A stretch of 64,000 nucleotides of DNA, taken from Isoetes taiwanensis (taxonomy: Eukaryota > Streptophyta > Lycopodiopsida > Isoetales > Isoetaceae). The notes under the pieces were generated by a model. That model saw only the letters and a program-made list of their open reading frames with translations, did no database searches and was not told where the DNA came from. Shown here piece after piece: positions 22,721 through 34,269 of this stretch. Where the stretch lies: positions 31,450,177-31,514,176 of the forward strand of contig JAJEKV010000001.1 in assembly GCA_021234155.1 (NCBI GenBank). The letters run 5' to 3'. Numbering within the stretch: position 1 is the stretch's first letter; each line of letters begins with the position of its first letter. The position numbers and the translations under genes are program-made.

Positions 22721-23329
22721 AAGTGCCACTAACTAGTATGAGGAAAACAATCTTGCAAATAGCAATTTTGTAATATTCAATTAGACTAGCATGGCTTTAA
22801 TGATAATATGCTATTATAAATAACATTAGAAATATTGCATACACATTATATCCAATATTTATGCCTGTATGCATGTATGTCCTTAGGTCTTATATAGCTA
22901 ATCAAATTGCAAGGAAAGCAAATTAGAGCAAACTTTTGTAAAAAAATCCGATTTAAATTGTCACAAAGCATTGACTTAGTTTTCAATATCATGCTCAATG
23001 TTGTTCAACTCATCATCATCCAAATACAAGCGCAAATTTGTATGTTAATTAAAATGTGAACCCATGCTTGAAACTTCTTCATCTTCAATATAGTTATCAC
23101 TAATGCCATCGTCACTTAGTTAGTTGCCCAGTACTTCCAACCTCATCTCGTGGAGGAGACATCATCATGGGAGATCCAAAAATGAAATCAATATCTCCTT
23201 CAACATCTGATGTTTGATGTAATACGTCAGGTGTAATATTGCCTTCAATAGTGTCAAAGTGAGATACATCAACTTCCCTTTCTATTATGGGTGTAATCCT
23301 CTGCTATATGATCTGATTGCCAATCTTCA

Positions 23330-23730
23330 TCATTAGATGTTGGCTCAATGTTGTCTTCAAGTGCAGGAATTCCAATCACAAGACGGGATCTGGGTTGAGA
23401 ATGTATAACGATCAATCAATTATTATTGTCAGAATCGGGATAAAAGAAGATCTGCTCAACTTGATTTGAAAAAACAAATGGCTCACTCATCATATCTGCT
23501 AGCACTTTTGTGGAGAATCTCCATAACTCCAGAAGCACATATCTTTATTGTTCTTTCACGACCTCTATAAACAACTCTGAACCACTTTGCTTTCAAGACA
23601 TTTATACGAAATGTCTGATAGTTTAACTCAATGATATTAGATATGGTTTTAACATAGCATAATTTATATGGATGTATGAAATCATGCCTAAATAACAAAA
23701 GTATAATTAGTAATATCAAGTTTTCTAAAC
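23330..23730 (-). pseudogene. CACTA transposase C-terminal fragment
   Basis: The minus-strand frame reads IIELNYQTFRINVLKAKWFR, then VVYRGRERTIKI, SASRYDEPFVF and, past 23483, QVEQIFFYPDSDN. This order (ExxYxxxxxVLFKCxWF ... DPFVxAxQxxQVFYxxD) is that of the DUF4216-type C-terminal region found behind the catalytic domain of CACTA transposases. The catalytic domain itself is not seen in the window, and the reading frame breaks near 23405. Its distance to the terminus at 22185 is normal for a CACTA 3' region. Confidence 0.65.
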
Positions 23731-24040
23731 TTATTATATTTTCATATATTACAATGTTACTACTTCTTATCAGAACTTTAGATGGAATCAGGTGTTATCA
23801 CAACCAGATTAGGTAAACAGAATCGTCATAGTGAGTTTATTTCATTGACTCTAGATCAATGCCAAGTTCTACATCCATCCTTTCATCATGTTGCTTCCCG
23901 ATCGCAATGGTCTGGGAGATATCCATTTCCAAATAGCATGTTACGACCAGCATGTTGACTTCCATTGCGACAACTAACTGTTGCCATCCTCCGATCTTGG
24001 CGAACCAGTACTTTTGGCAGTATCCAATAACTCGTCGAAT

Positions 24041-24343
24041 TCAGAGAGGCCAATCAATTTCATTTTTGTTCCTTCCAAAACTGGAATCTATTTTCTCACT
24101 TCCAGATGTAGCATCAGACGAACCAAGATACTCAAAATTAGGACCTATTTTAAGTGGCCTACTGATGAGCAGGGGCATGGCATTGTCTAGATGCTTGTTC
24201 AAGGCTTCAAGCTTTCTGAACTGTGGATCAAGTTCAGTTGATGCTCTTTTCGTCCTTTTTAGAAGCACTCGGGTTTCCTGTAGCCTGTGACATTTCCCTA
24301 AAATATACGATATAAATACATATATTTTAGGCCACGCCACCAT
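24041..24343 (-). other. Unrecognised open frame
   Basis: 100 codons are open on the minus strand, with protein-like composition (RVLLKRTKRASTELDPQFRK, LEALNKHLDNAMPLL). The frame continues as degenerate sequence to about 23870 (WFAKIGGWQQLVVAMEVNM). It lies just upstream of the CACTA transposase fragment on the same strand and may belong to the same element. No family is recognised. Confidence 0.25.
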
Positions 24344-24663
24344 ACAAGCATGCCTCAGTAGCCTTGTATACCTAGTGTGGAGAAGGGAGCATGGCTAAGT
24401 CATTGTATATATCTTAGCCAACCTTAGATATGGAACCATTTCCAGATGGCTGCATCCTATTGGCTATTGCTCTTTCTTTTCAAATCATAGTATTCTTGGT
24501 TGCAAGAAACGTTTTATGAGAAAAATTCACATGAAAACAAGGTTGAAATTCCACGCAACTGATAGAACTCCAATGAGAGGAAATGTAGCAAATACTCCAT
24601 AAAAAAATCTGTATTTCACCAATCCAAAATGCAACAGCAATTTGCTGAAGTAAAAATTGTTTG

Positions 24664-25098
24664 TTAGATATTTTTACAGGTATAATTTTCTACAATGTAG
24701 TTGATATAATCTTTCGCTTGGAATCTATTTATCAACTTTAGGAAGGAGGGACGGATATCCACAGCTGCATTCAGCACCGCCCTCTCAATCCCCATCAGGA
24801 TCGCAATAGCATTCTTGAATAGCATTTTTGCAGCAAGCAGATGCGACAATTTTGCGACCATCCTTATTGATTGCAAAGCGCAACCACATAATTTCTTTGC
24901 GGCTGCAAGCGTGCATCTCGCAGCCACTGGCATTCCGTGTAACTTGCAATCCAAAGCCGCAATGTTGCGACGTTGCGCGTCTGTGTCTATGGTTTCCCTA
25001 GATGCCACATCTACAAGGCGTCCGTGAACAAGCAAAAATATGGCAGCCAACTTTGCAGGTGGCGTATGCAAAAAATGCGGACACCACGATTTATACAT
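24664..25098 (-). other. Unrecognised 144-codon open frame
   Basis: Open on the minus strand, alanine-rich, with no recognised motif, signal or membrane segment. The DNA here contains clustered 'gcgac/gtcgc' and 'tgcgac' words, so the openness may be compositional. No splice or promoter support is visible. Confidence 0.15.
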
Positions 25099-25099
25099 G

Positions 25100-25900
25100 G
25101 CCGAGTCACTGAGCTTTTACGGCCACATCACTTTTCGACGACTTTCTACTCACCGTTTCGTTTTTTTTTCCCTTAACGTATAAAATGCATATCTTTGCAA
25201 AAAAAAGGGAGCTCCATACGTTTCAGACTTTTTTCGTATTGCAACTTTGACTCTATCCTTGGTCACAAGTGCAAATGACCAAAACTCGGCTTCCAAATGT
25301 AAACCCTTCAAGAAACTAGCAAGACACAAGGTTCATATTTCATAGGCTATCCTAGTCAGATTTGACCGACCCTTAAAAAAATCCTTAGAAGCGGCTTGCC
25401 CCAAAACTCCCCTCCCGAAGGCCTTGGCGACGGATGGGCAGGCTCCCACTCCAGAACTGTGAATCAGCTTTGCCAATGGACTCAGAATGTCGACATTGCC
25501 TTAGGGGGCAGAAGACCACCCTTCTTCAAGAAGTGCCAAAATAGCTCATGTCACATATTCGTAGTCAATAGGCCTAGGTGGTACCTGCGGAATACTACCA
25601 TGTAGGCCGTTCTTGGATAAAACTGACCATAAAACTTGGTTCCTGGATAATTTCACCATTTTGGATGACGTGACGAACTCGAATCGCGATTTCGGAGTCT
25701 CCATACTGCCCAAATGACAAAATGATTCGGATTCCATACATGGTCGATCGTTAGATGCTTCATAGTTTAATAAGCTCTCTTGGATCAATCTTAGATTCTT
25801 TTTTACCTGCTCGATGCAAGATTCTTGAATGGAGGATTCAATGGTCAGATAAGGGAACTGAGCTTCGAGAGGGTGGGCATTAGCGTATGCCCCTCTCCCC
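25100..25900. other. Gene-free stretch
   Basis: No gene recognised. The long minus-strand open frame at 25546-25980 runs into the minisatellite and has no recognisable domain. Confidence 0.3.
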
Positions 25901-25914
25901 CTCCCTCCCAGGTG

Positions 25915-26320
25915 AAACATACCCCTAGGCTTGAACATGCTAGCACGGGTCGAACATGGCACGTGGCTCAAACATACCACATTGGCTCAAACATGCCACA
26001 TAGGCTCGGCTTAAACATGCCATATATGCTGAAATATATCATCTAGGCTTAAGTATACCACATAGGCTGAAGCATCGCCCTAGGATCAAACATGCCAAAC
26101 ATGCCACATAGGCTCAAGCATTGTTCCTAGAGTCCCACATAGGCTCAAGCATTGTTCCTAGAGTCAAACATGCCACCTAGGCTCAAGCATTGCCCTTGGG
26201 GCCAAACATGACCTAGGTTGAATGTTGTGCTCCGAGGTTCAAACATGCCCTTAGGCTAGAGTATGTCACCTTGGCTCAAAGATGACACGTGGCTCAAACA
26301 TGCCATATAGGCATTGGAGT
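25915..26320. repeat. Minisatellite, about 19-22 bp unit
   Basis: About 18 degenerate copies of a unit close to 'aacatgccacataggctca'. Variants carry gcattgttcctagagtc or gcattgccc, some in a higher-order pair near 26100-26200. Non-coding. Confidence 0.85.
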
Positions 26321-28470
26321 TTCTATACGAAATTCGGCAAATACTCATTAGCTTATATGCAAAATCTGATGGAGAATGACATACAATGGCAAATATCTAC
26401 ATAAGATAAGATAATATAACTCTTTTTTTATGTCCACGGAGACTTCCTCGAATCATGGGACGGTAGCAAAGGGCCGAGGCCCAAACAGAACTTGGAGGAC
26501 TCCTCACAGAACCAAGAAACATACAAGTTTAATTTAAAAAAAATAAAATAAAAAATAAAAGAGCACACCAAACGTGGGGAGGCACCTAAAAATACCCCAG
26601 CTAGGGGTTTGCAAACCATTGATCAAGAACAAGTGCTGAGCTTCCGCAATATACTGCCCATTTCTTCTCGAGCCTAGTTTCTCAAACCTTGCAGAGCTCG
26701 TCTTGCTGACAAGTTAGCTGGATCGATGAGAGATCCTCTTGTATCGAGAATTGAGTTCCTCTTAAGGTGACTGCCATGCTGCAAAACATGTAGCCCATAT
26801 CGGGACTCCGAAAAATGCACTAGAAGGTGGCGTGGTCTGCCAGGCCAGTGCACGCCCATTATTTGCACTGTAAAAGATCCTTGACTTCGGATATGCATAA
26901 CATCTAAGAAAAATCGTGTAGCTGTCTCTGTATTTGAACATAAACTTGAACTTGCTTTTGCAACCCACACGAGACAAACATTAAAGTACCGAGCCTGCTC
27001 AGACTAATCTGGACCTATATCCTGTCTCTGTTCTGAGGCTTTGGCTTCTAGCCTATGTGCACGATCAGGAGCTACATCCTACATATCTATATCTAAATCT
27101 GTAAATGGTAGTGGCTGCGTCAGGTTGGACCATGGTGTCTACTTGGAAGGTGCTTGGAGACATCTGTGCTTAGTTTGCACCATGGCATCAACTCGGATTA
27201 TGTTTATAGAGGTGGTCTATGGTTGCGGGGAAGTTTGAAGAGGTAAAGTTCCAGTGAAGAGCTCAAGAAGCTCCATAATCTGATGCTAGGTTCCTAAGGG
27301 CAACTGTATAGAATCATCTGTAATACTTAGTGCCGACCGAATTCTCTAAAGTGTGGTTGAGATGGTATCTGGCAGGGCCGAAGTGGAAGGAGTTCCCAAG
27401 GCATCAATGTCTGAGGCTATAGTAGGTGGAGGTGGCAGATTGGCGTAGACTTGGCTGCTTTTCTGGCCATATTCTTGGCTTTCCGAGTTATAGCTGGAGA
27501 CTGGCAGTGGAGATTGATATGTGGAGTCACAGGTCTGAAGGAATGAATTGAACTTGAAAAAACCAAGGCAATCTGGGGAATCGATGGCACCATGAGCCCC
27601 GTCTAGAAACAAACTGACTTGAAAGGAAAAATTAACTGAACAAACCAACCTTTGAGAGGAAATTAACCAGTCTCTGAAATTTGGGGGAGTATCTGCACTG
27701 AGAAAATCAACCTTCTAATGCAGGCAAAGGAAGCACAGAAAGGTTGCGTTGGGGGAAGGGTAAAGAAGGTAGGGCAGAGGCAAAGGGGCTGGCTATGCTA
27801 TGCTGGGCATCAATTGTGAGTCCTATCTTGACAGATTTGAAAGAAGGAATTCAACTGAACAAACAGACTTGAATAAGGGAATTAACGACCTATGAAACTA
27901 ATCTTGATGTCAATGAAGCCGTAGCTACTTTGTCGTGCTGTGCTGCATCTAAGTTATAGACATCCCCCCCCCAAGCAAGCTAGTGATATAGATGAACCAG
28001 AGCCATTGATGCAGATAGACCTTCGAGCTATGGAGCTGATATCAACGAGATAAGCCAAACCACACCAAAGCCAAACCTTGGCAGAGGTGCCAAACCGGAT
28101 TCATGGCAGAGGCTCCAGGCAACGAATGTTTCGTGGCGGAGATCCAAAGTCCTTGAGATGTATAATTTATTTGTTTCATTATGATTTTGTATGAAACATA
28201 ACTTGAGTCTAAATGGGGTCATCGTCAATGGTGAAATTTAAAGGCAATCATAATGGTGAAATTGTATTGGCATTCAACGGCTGAGATTGTGATCCAACTC
28301 TTACCGTTCTCATGGCCCTAAATCAATGGCCGAGATTTCTCTGCATTGTGCTTTTTTTTTTTCTTTTCGTTTTCTTGCCGCTCTGCCTGTCCCGCGTTTC
28401 CTGTCACCGCCTCTCTTATCTTGTTTTCCCATTCTCGCGATTCTACGGTTGCTTGATCGGCTCGAAATTG
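26321..28470. other. Gene-free stretch
   Basis: I recognise no gene. The minus-strand frames at 26674-26970 and 27346-27648 are open but carry no recognised motif. Poly-C 'catcccccccccaag' lies near 27960. Confidence 0.3.
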
Positions 28471-28486
28471 AGTTCGGGAGCCAGTA

Positions 28487-29712
28487 GGGTTCGCCGCGAA
28501 CCCGGAAAATCGCCAGGCGAACCCACTGTGGATTCGCCCAAGCGAACACGCCATCTTGGCGTGGCGGCTGCGTGGCACTACCTACCTGAGTTAAGCCAGG
28601 CGAGCGAACGGAGTTAATAGCCGCCGAACCGCGGTGGCGGTCGCGTTTACTACGTAGGGGCATTTATTACCCCCTGCCGAGTTCGCCCAAGCGAACCCAC
28701 CGGCGGGGGCTACATGTCAGATTTCGTAGGGGCAATTTATTAACCCCTGCCGTGGTTTGTAGAAATTTCTTGCGATTCTGTTGTTTAGCTTCTAAATCTG
28801 CCGACTGAGCAAGAAACAGATGAAGCTTCTTGCTGCCTCAACATAAAGCTTTGGGGATCAAGCATTCTTTTGAATTCTTTTGCCTTTGGCTTACTCAAAC
28901 CCATTTCTAAACAGTATGATACTGGGAGAAAAATCTCGGGCCTTTCAAGATAAAGCTTCACTGAGATCAACGGAACAAAAATAAATGGAAACTTTAGGCA
29001 GATAAATCCCGCCCCTATTTCTTCTGCCCGATCTCAGCTTCTTGATCCGCCCCTGTTGCTATAACCCTTGATGCTCTGCCGGATTTGAAGAATAGAGGAT
29101 CGAGAATATAGGAACCGCCCTTGTTTTGCTACTTGAAGCTCTCTCCCTGTTGCAATACCTAATGCATTGAAGCTTTAACGGATCTGCAAGCTAGATCTAG
29201 CGTAAGAAACTCGATTCGCAAGCTTAAAAAACTGCCACTGAAGTAGATCTTGAAATGGAGTACCACTGAAGCTCTGCCAGCTGCTGCTGCAAACATAAGC
29301 GATGATCATTCTACCGTCTACAAATGCTTTGTAAGATTACTCTGCAAGATCACTCTCGAGCAAGATTACTATGCCGGCAAAGATCACCGTAGGAGCGGTG
29401 CTTCAAATGGCTCCACCGGCCTGCCATCGGGTGCTTCACCGGCCTGCCATCGGGTACCGCCCTGCAGTCCTGCCATCCAAGTACGGCCCCGCCGGTGGGT
29501 TCGCTTGGGCGAACCCGGTAGCCTGCCATCCGCTGCCATCCGCCGCCACAGTCGACACTCGACGCAGATAACCCTGGTTAGGGGTTCGCTTGGGCGAACC
29601 CGGCAGCAATGCCACGTAACCTTGACGCCCCGCCACGTCTTCAACCGGGTTCGCCTGGGCGAATCCGCCGGGTTCGCCCGGGCGAATTTTTCGGGTTCGC
29701 CTAAGCGAACCC
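28487..29712. repeat. Cluster of GTTCGC..GCGAAC palindromes
   Basis: At least eight short perfect or near-perfect palindromes of the type gggttcgcYNRRgcgaaccc lie at about 28487-28503, 28510-28525, 28531-28548, 28681-28699, 29497-29516, 29582-29601, 29647-29687 (two) and 29693-29712. Each has 7-8 bp arms and a 3-4 nt loop and is rich in CpG, unlike the AT-rich surroundings. The two clusters share a further block (ttcgggagcca at about 28473 and 29731), so they may be the ends of a duplication or of a small element about 1.3 kb long. A hairpin 'taggggcaatttattaacccct' is found near 28725 and a relative near 28655. The open frames here are produced by the palindromes. Confidence 0.75.
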
Positions 29713-29747
29713 GATTGGTTCGCGAACTCGGTTTCGGGAGCCAATAA

Positions 29748-30715
29748 AGTGCCCGATTCTCCGCTGCTCTACTTCCCTTCTCGAAGACCTCAGAACTTGC
29801 AGATTGGAGGAAACTATGGATTATTCTGCTCTGGCGAAACTCCAACTATGAACTTTGGATTGTTCTACTCTGTCAAAACTCCAACTGCAAGGGAGCTTCT
29901 GCCAGCCATGGCCTTGCTCCAGAAAGAATGTTGGTCAATTCTTTGAATGTTTGGTCTTCGTTATGACATAGTAGTGGATTTGTGTAACATCTTACCTAGA
30001 AGCCTCTGAATCTTCTTGAATCGGCAAACTCGTCAATGAACTATCTCCCTACACAGAGGACCTGAAGTAACGGCTTCAAGTCTTAGCAGATCTTGTATTA
30101 AGCTACATTTTCCCACAGGTACTTGCGTCCATCGTATACAGGTCCAATTTTGCGATGTTAATAAACTAGAAATTATGTAACAAAAGAGGATGTGTAGAAC
30201 ATCTTCTGGTAAGAACAGGGTTTTGGGGTTTTTTTTCCTGCTGGATGACTTGCCACCATTCCGACCTCAAATTCCATACTGCTGAGTCCAGGCTTTACTT
30301 TGGTACTAAGTTTATTATTAAATGATTCTTTCAAAATGTTGAAGACGTCCAGGTCGTGAGTCCTCCAGGGCTCAAATTGTACATCTACCTTTCCTGTAAA
30401 AGTCCACGTCAACCCTTATTACTTCTTCCTGCAGAAATTATTCCCCAGCTGCATGCCGGTCGATTGTTGTAGCACATAATTAGCAGTGTGTTAAGACCTA
30501 CAGGTATACATTGTTGTGGATTTTATTAAAATGTGCGATTGATAGTATGGTGAAATATATATAGTTGTTGTTATTGCAGTGAAATTTGGACATGTATTCT
30601 GGAACAAACCCTATGTAAGCTTGAATTTGAAAATCCGACAGAAGATGACGTCCAAAACTTGCAATGGGAAATTCTGGAATAAAAAATAGGGAGCTGGATA
30701 GAAGAAATGCGCATT
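29748..30715. other. Gene-free stretch
   Basis: No gene recognised. A degenerate 'ctctg(g/t)c(g/a)aaactccaac' duplication lies near 29830 and 29870. Confidence 0.35.
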
Positions 30716-30720
30716 GCTGT

Positions 30721-30886
30721 TGTTGATGCTATATGACTATGAAGGAATAGAGAAAGACAACCAGTGTGAAGCGCTCAGATCCTAGTGAAGAACTACCTAG
30801 AATCAGGCGTGACTATGGCTAATATAGAGTGCCATATCAGCAACAAGTGATGACTCAGCATGCACAGTCATCATCATACTCTAACA
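30721..30886 (-). repeat. 3' LTR of the copia-type element
   Basis: 166 bp, the downstream LTR in element orientation, adjoining the polypurine tract. Confidence 0.9.
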
Positions 30887-32317
30887 TCCCCCCTGATGAC
30901 GTGCATGGCTGAAAAAAAACAAAACTATAAATCCTAGGACTAACATCCCCCCTGAGATGTTACATGTCCTAAAATTCAGCATATAAATCAAGCTCAACCA
31001 CATAAGTAACCATGGGTGCCACTGAAACTTGGTTTTAAACCATATTTTTCTGCCTCTGTACCATTCTCTTTTCTTGTCAATATAGGAATCCTTTATAACC
31101 AATTTCTGTGTGATATAGAAAAACATGTAGAAGTCTCTGTGTGTAAACTTAGCTGTAGATGACATGTGAGACTGCCATTCTAGATTTTTATCAATAGAGA
31201 ACTTGTAATTATCCTTGGAATCATTGCTGATATCACACCGAAATTCACAAAACTGTCTTGCTATGACTTGGGACCATGTACCAGACTTAACATCATAATC
31301 AACCAAATTGTTATCTTCAACCACATCAACAATTAGTAAGACCTGATTTTGTAAATGTAGACATTCAAAACTGACCTTCAATACCTGGCTGGTCCCTTGA
31401 ATATCAGTGCAAGCCGCATACCCCAAGCACTCAGCCAAAATAGCATGATCCTTTATTATCTCATCATGTGTGCAGGCAAATGGAATATGTAAATTCATGT
31501 AAAGTGGTAGTTCATGTTGACTAACCTGAGATATGATAGACTGAAAGTTACAAGTCTTACTATCAATATCCAACCAAGGAAGCTCACAAACGAGCTCCTC
31601 TTTCGCTTCCATTACTCCTTGTGTACTTCCTGCACATTGATCGTCTCCATGGAACTGGTCTATATTTTCATTATTATCAAGAAGATAAGTGTTGTCTAAC
31701 ATTTCATGCTGCAGATCCTGATCAAATAATATGGATTGGGATTTACCTTCCTGCTGTAGATCTACCATCTCTAAATCTAAACAACATTCTTTTATTGCCC
31801 TCTCTGGATTTGGCATGTCATGTTCATGCAGCACATGGAGAGTCTCAGATCGCTCTAATTCCATCTGGTTTGGTAGAGCTGCAACATCCTCCCAAAGCTC
31901 ACCGAATGAAGTAATACACTGATCATCATGAATCACAGGAACTGGTAAGGTTATAGTGTCAGCTAAGAGGCCACAATTTACTTGTGATAGGACATTACCT
32001 TCTAAATTTTTGTGCTCAAACTTGGACTATAAACAATCCCATAGGGCCTTGGAACTAGGAAAATTACCTAAGATCCATGGATGGACTTCTTTATCAATTG
32101 CAGATTGAATAACAGCCAAGGTATTCCCATCTATTAAATCAAATTGGTGTTGATCTTGTGAGGCTGATCTTGTATACTTTCCACTTACAATTTCCCATCC
32201 ACCTTGGAAGTAAATAAGCTGTTTCATAAACTTTTTCCATGTGGGATAGTTATCAAGAGACAAGAAATCAAAATTTGAAATCCAATCTGCTGTTGATGGC
32301 ATCTCCCAATGATCCAT
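30881..32317 (-). CDS. Gag-like protein fused in frame to an unrecognised region, one internal stop
   Basis: 479 codons in one frame, interrupted only by a TAG just below 32030. The N-terminal 96 residues are a copia gag of the UBN2/DUF4219 type: NFDFLSLDNYPTWKKFMKQL, then GGWEIVSGKYT, LAVIQSAIDKEVHPWIL and SSKALWDCL. After the TAG the same frame continues (SKFEHKNLEGNVLSQVN) into about 380 residues, rich in acidic and amide residues, with no zinc knuckle and no pol motif. The end is hydrophobic (WHPWLLMWLSLIYML, GFIVLFFF), then runs through the polypurine tract and stops inside the LTR. The long open frame in a young element suggests that it was under selection until recently. It may be a captured sequence. 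The TAG could be a recent mutation of CAG/AAG or a readthrough site. Confidence 0.6.
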
Positions 32318-33293
32318 ACTAAAAACTATAACAAACTTGGTATAGCCGTAACTTTAGCAAACCTCAAATAGAAATCCAAATCTGTTCGCCAAGCACAAAT
32401 CCAACCCCACTGTATTTCTGTGCTTTTGCTTATCAACAACCGTGCAAATAATCGCACAAATGCTAGCAAAAACTATCAAATCCTCCCAAACAAAGGATGC
32501 AACCAAATTCCAGAGGCAAACCGGTTCCAAAACTGTTTTCCCTCTGTCGTAACTCCAAATACATATCACTGCCTTATTAGGTTTATCTAGCCGACCAACA
32601 AAAATAGAATGCACCTTTTGTTTTTATTCGAAATAAGCCACGAACCAAAAATAACTGCGCCCGCCATGTAATATTTCTCCGATTATACAAATTCTACTGT
32701 CGATTTGCCATTTGGCACAAATCCGACTCCAAAAAATGTTTGCACAGATATCCGACCCTTTCTAGGGTTCTAATTATCAGATCCGGCAAGATCCGCTCCG
32801 GCAAACTCCAGATCCGAGCAAACCGACCGATCCAAACAAGAGATCTGGCTGCAAACGCCAGATGCAGCAAAGCCCTACTAAAACATAGCCAATCTTGAGA
32901 AATCACCACCGACCCTGGCACTGTACCTGTCAGATTTGCAAAACTCCCAGTCTATGCCCTGTGCTTGCACAATTTTGTCCAATTGTCAAGACTCCCAGTC
33001 TAGCCCTGTGTTTGCACCATCTACAAGATTCCCAGTCCAGACAAGATTGGTATCAAATGAATCTGCACCTCAAATCCGGCTCTCTATAACCGTAAAACGT
33101 ACAGATCCACCAATCTCGATGATAATTTCGCAACCCTTTCTTGCAAAATCATAGCAAGAAGTATACCTAAATGCTTACAAATCGTAGCAAACACCCTCGA
33201 ATTCTTCTGATCCAGTCAAAACCGATCAATGCCTAGGAAACATGCCTTCAGATTTGAAGTAAAAAAACAACTGGCGCTAACCCTTTCCTTCAA

Positions 33294-33309
33294 AGAGGCT
33301 TTGATACCA
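33294..33309 (-). promoter_or_regulatory. Primer-binding site, tRNA-iMet type
   Basis: The minus strand reads tggtatcaaagcctct directly inside the 5' LTR. It matches the standard plant copia site tggtatcagagc except for one base. Confidence 0.85.
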
Positions 33310-33475
33310 TGTTGATGCTATATGACTATGAAGGAATAGAGAAAGACAACCAGTGTGAAGCACTCAGATCCTAGTGAAGAACTACCTAGAATCAGGCGTG
33401 ACTATGGCTAATATAGAGTGCCATGTCAGCAACAAGTGATGACTCAGCATGCACAGTCATCATCATACTCTAACA
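33310..33475 (-). repeat. 5' LTR of the copia-type element
   Basis: 166-bp partner of 30721-30886. Confidence 0.9.
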
Positions 33476-33549
33476 GCTGTAAGCTACTTTTTAGAGTTTT
33501 TTTGTCCTTTATATTCAGATTTATATTCAGATATGATATTTATGGCTAC

Positions 33550-33790
33550 CAAGGTATCATCAGGTCAAACTGATGATATATATACAACAGAATGTGAACT
33601 TTGTACAAGGTATCATCAGGTCAAACCAGCAGAATGTGAACTTTGTACTGTACTGAAGTATTTTAGTATCCTTACCGCTGACAATTTTTGGCAGAGGTTA
33701 CTACAAACAGCTTTAATAATTTATTGAATACTTGGAATGCTATAGCATCAGCTTTAATAATTTATAGAATACTTGGAATGCTATAGCATT
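33550..33790. repeat. Two local tandem duplications
   Basis: 'aaggtatcatcaggtcaaac' plus 'cagaatgtgaactttgtac' is duplicated at 33550-33650. 'agctttaataatttat(t/a)gaatacttgg' plus 'aatgctatagcat' is duplicated at about 33709-33790. Confidence 0.8.
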
Positions 33791-34006
33791 GAGTAAAAAG
33801 TTGCTAGAAAATCTGTTTGTGTTACTCTATATATATATGAGGTGTGATGATGTTGATAGCTTGTATCAAAGTCTAGTAGAGGTTGTTTCAAATGGCCAAG
33901 TGGCTATATATCATGATTGGATATGGATATGTATTATAAGTTTGTAAGACTCTATGCTGATGTGAAAATAGAGGCAATGTTCATATGCTTTTTTTTTAAA
34001 CTATAG

Positions 34007-34086
34007 GCGAAGACGAAGAATGGAATGAGCCCAATGATAAAGGTCCATCTCCTAGTAAGGATGATTATTTGGATTTATTTTGCTAA
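34007..34086 (+). CDS. Possible terminal exon, acidic C-terminus
   Basis: After a T-tract and acceptor (ttttttaaactatag) one frame reads EDEEWNEPNDKGPSPSKDDY and LDLFC, then stops at 34084-34086. The acidic, proline-containing tail looks like a genuine protein end. It lies just inside the repeat-rich block at 34400-35100 and could be the last exon of a transposon gene. Upstream exons were not found and no family is recognised. Confidence 0.25.
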
Positions 34087-34269
34087 ATGTTAAATGTATT
34101 CTAAATGCAAAATGATGTTTTGAATTCAAAGTAATGTTCTTTATTGTTAATTAATTTGATCATGATTAAGTTGCTTATCATTATTGGTGCAATTACTTCT
34201 ATTTCATTGTTTCTTCTTTTGTTTGTTATGGATGATGCAACCATGGACTCAAAATGAAAGCAATTTTAC

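Larger units (their letters stand above)
30721..33475 (-). mobile_element. Copia-type LTR retrotransposon without pol
   Basis: Two 166-bp LTRs (30721-30886 and 33310-33475, two mismatches noticed: agcgctc/agcactc and ccatatc/ccatgtc) begin TGTT and end AACA. They are flanked by a perfect 5-bp target duplication, gctgt (30716-30720, 33476-33480). Next to the right LTR the minus strand reads tggtatcaaagcctc, the tRNA-iMet primer site typical of plant copia. Next to the left LTR it reads catcagggggga, a polypurine tract. The coding frame (32317-30881) has a copia-type gag start, but no protease, integrase, RT or RNase H. Roughly 1 kb of leader precedes gag, with an imperfect 'gactcccagtctagccctgtg' duplication near 32945 and 32992. 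The element is young and non-autonomous. Confidence 0.9.

Noticed and set aside
24664-25098. 144-codon minus-strand gene
   Set aside because: Alanine-rich composition with no motif, splice or promoter support. Kept only as an unrecognised open frame.
25546-25980. 144-codon minus-strand gene
   Set aside because: It extends into the minisatellite and has no recognisable domain.
28487-29712. CRISPR-like array (repeated palindromic units)
   Set aside because: The spacing is irregular, there are no spacers of uniform length, no cas genes, and the DNA is eukaryotic.
29250-29845. Long open frames on both strands (up to 165 codons)
   Set aside because: They are produced by GC-rich palindromes. All frames are open because stop codons are rare in that composition, and no domain is visible.
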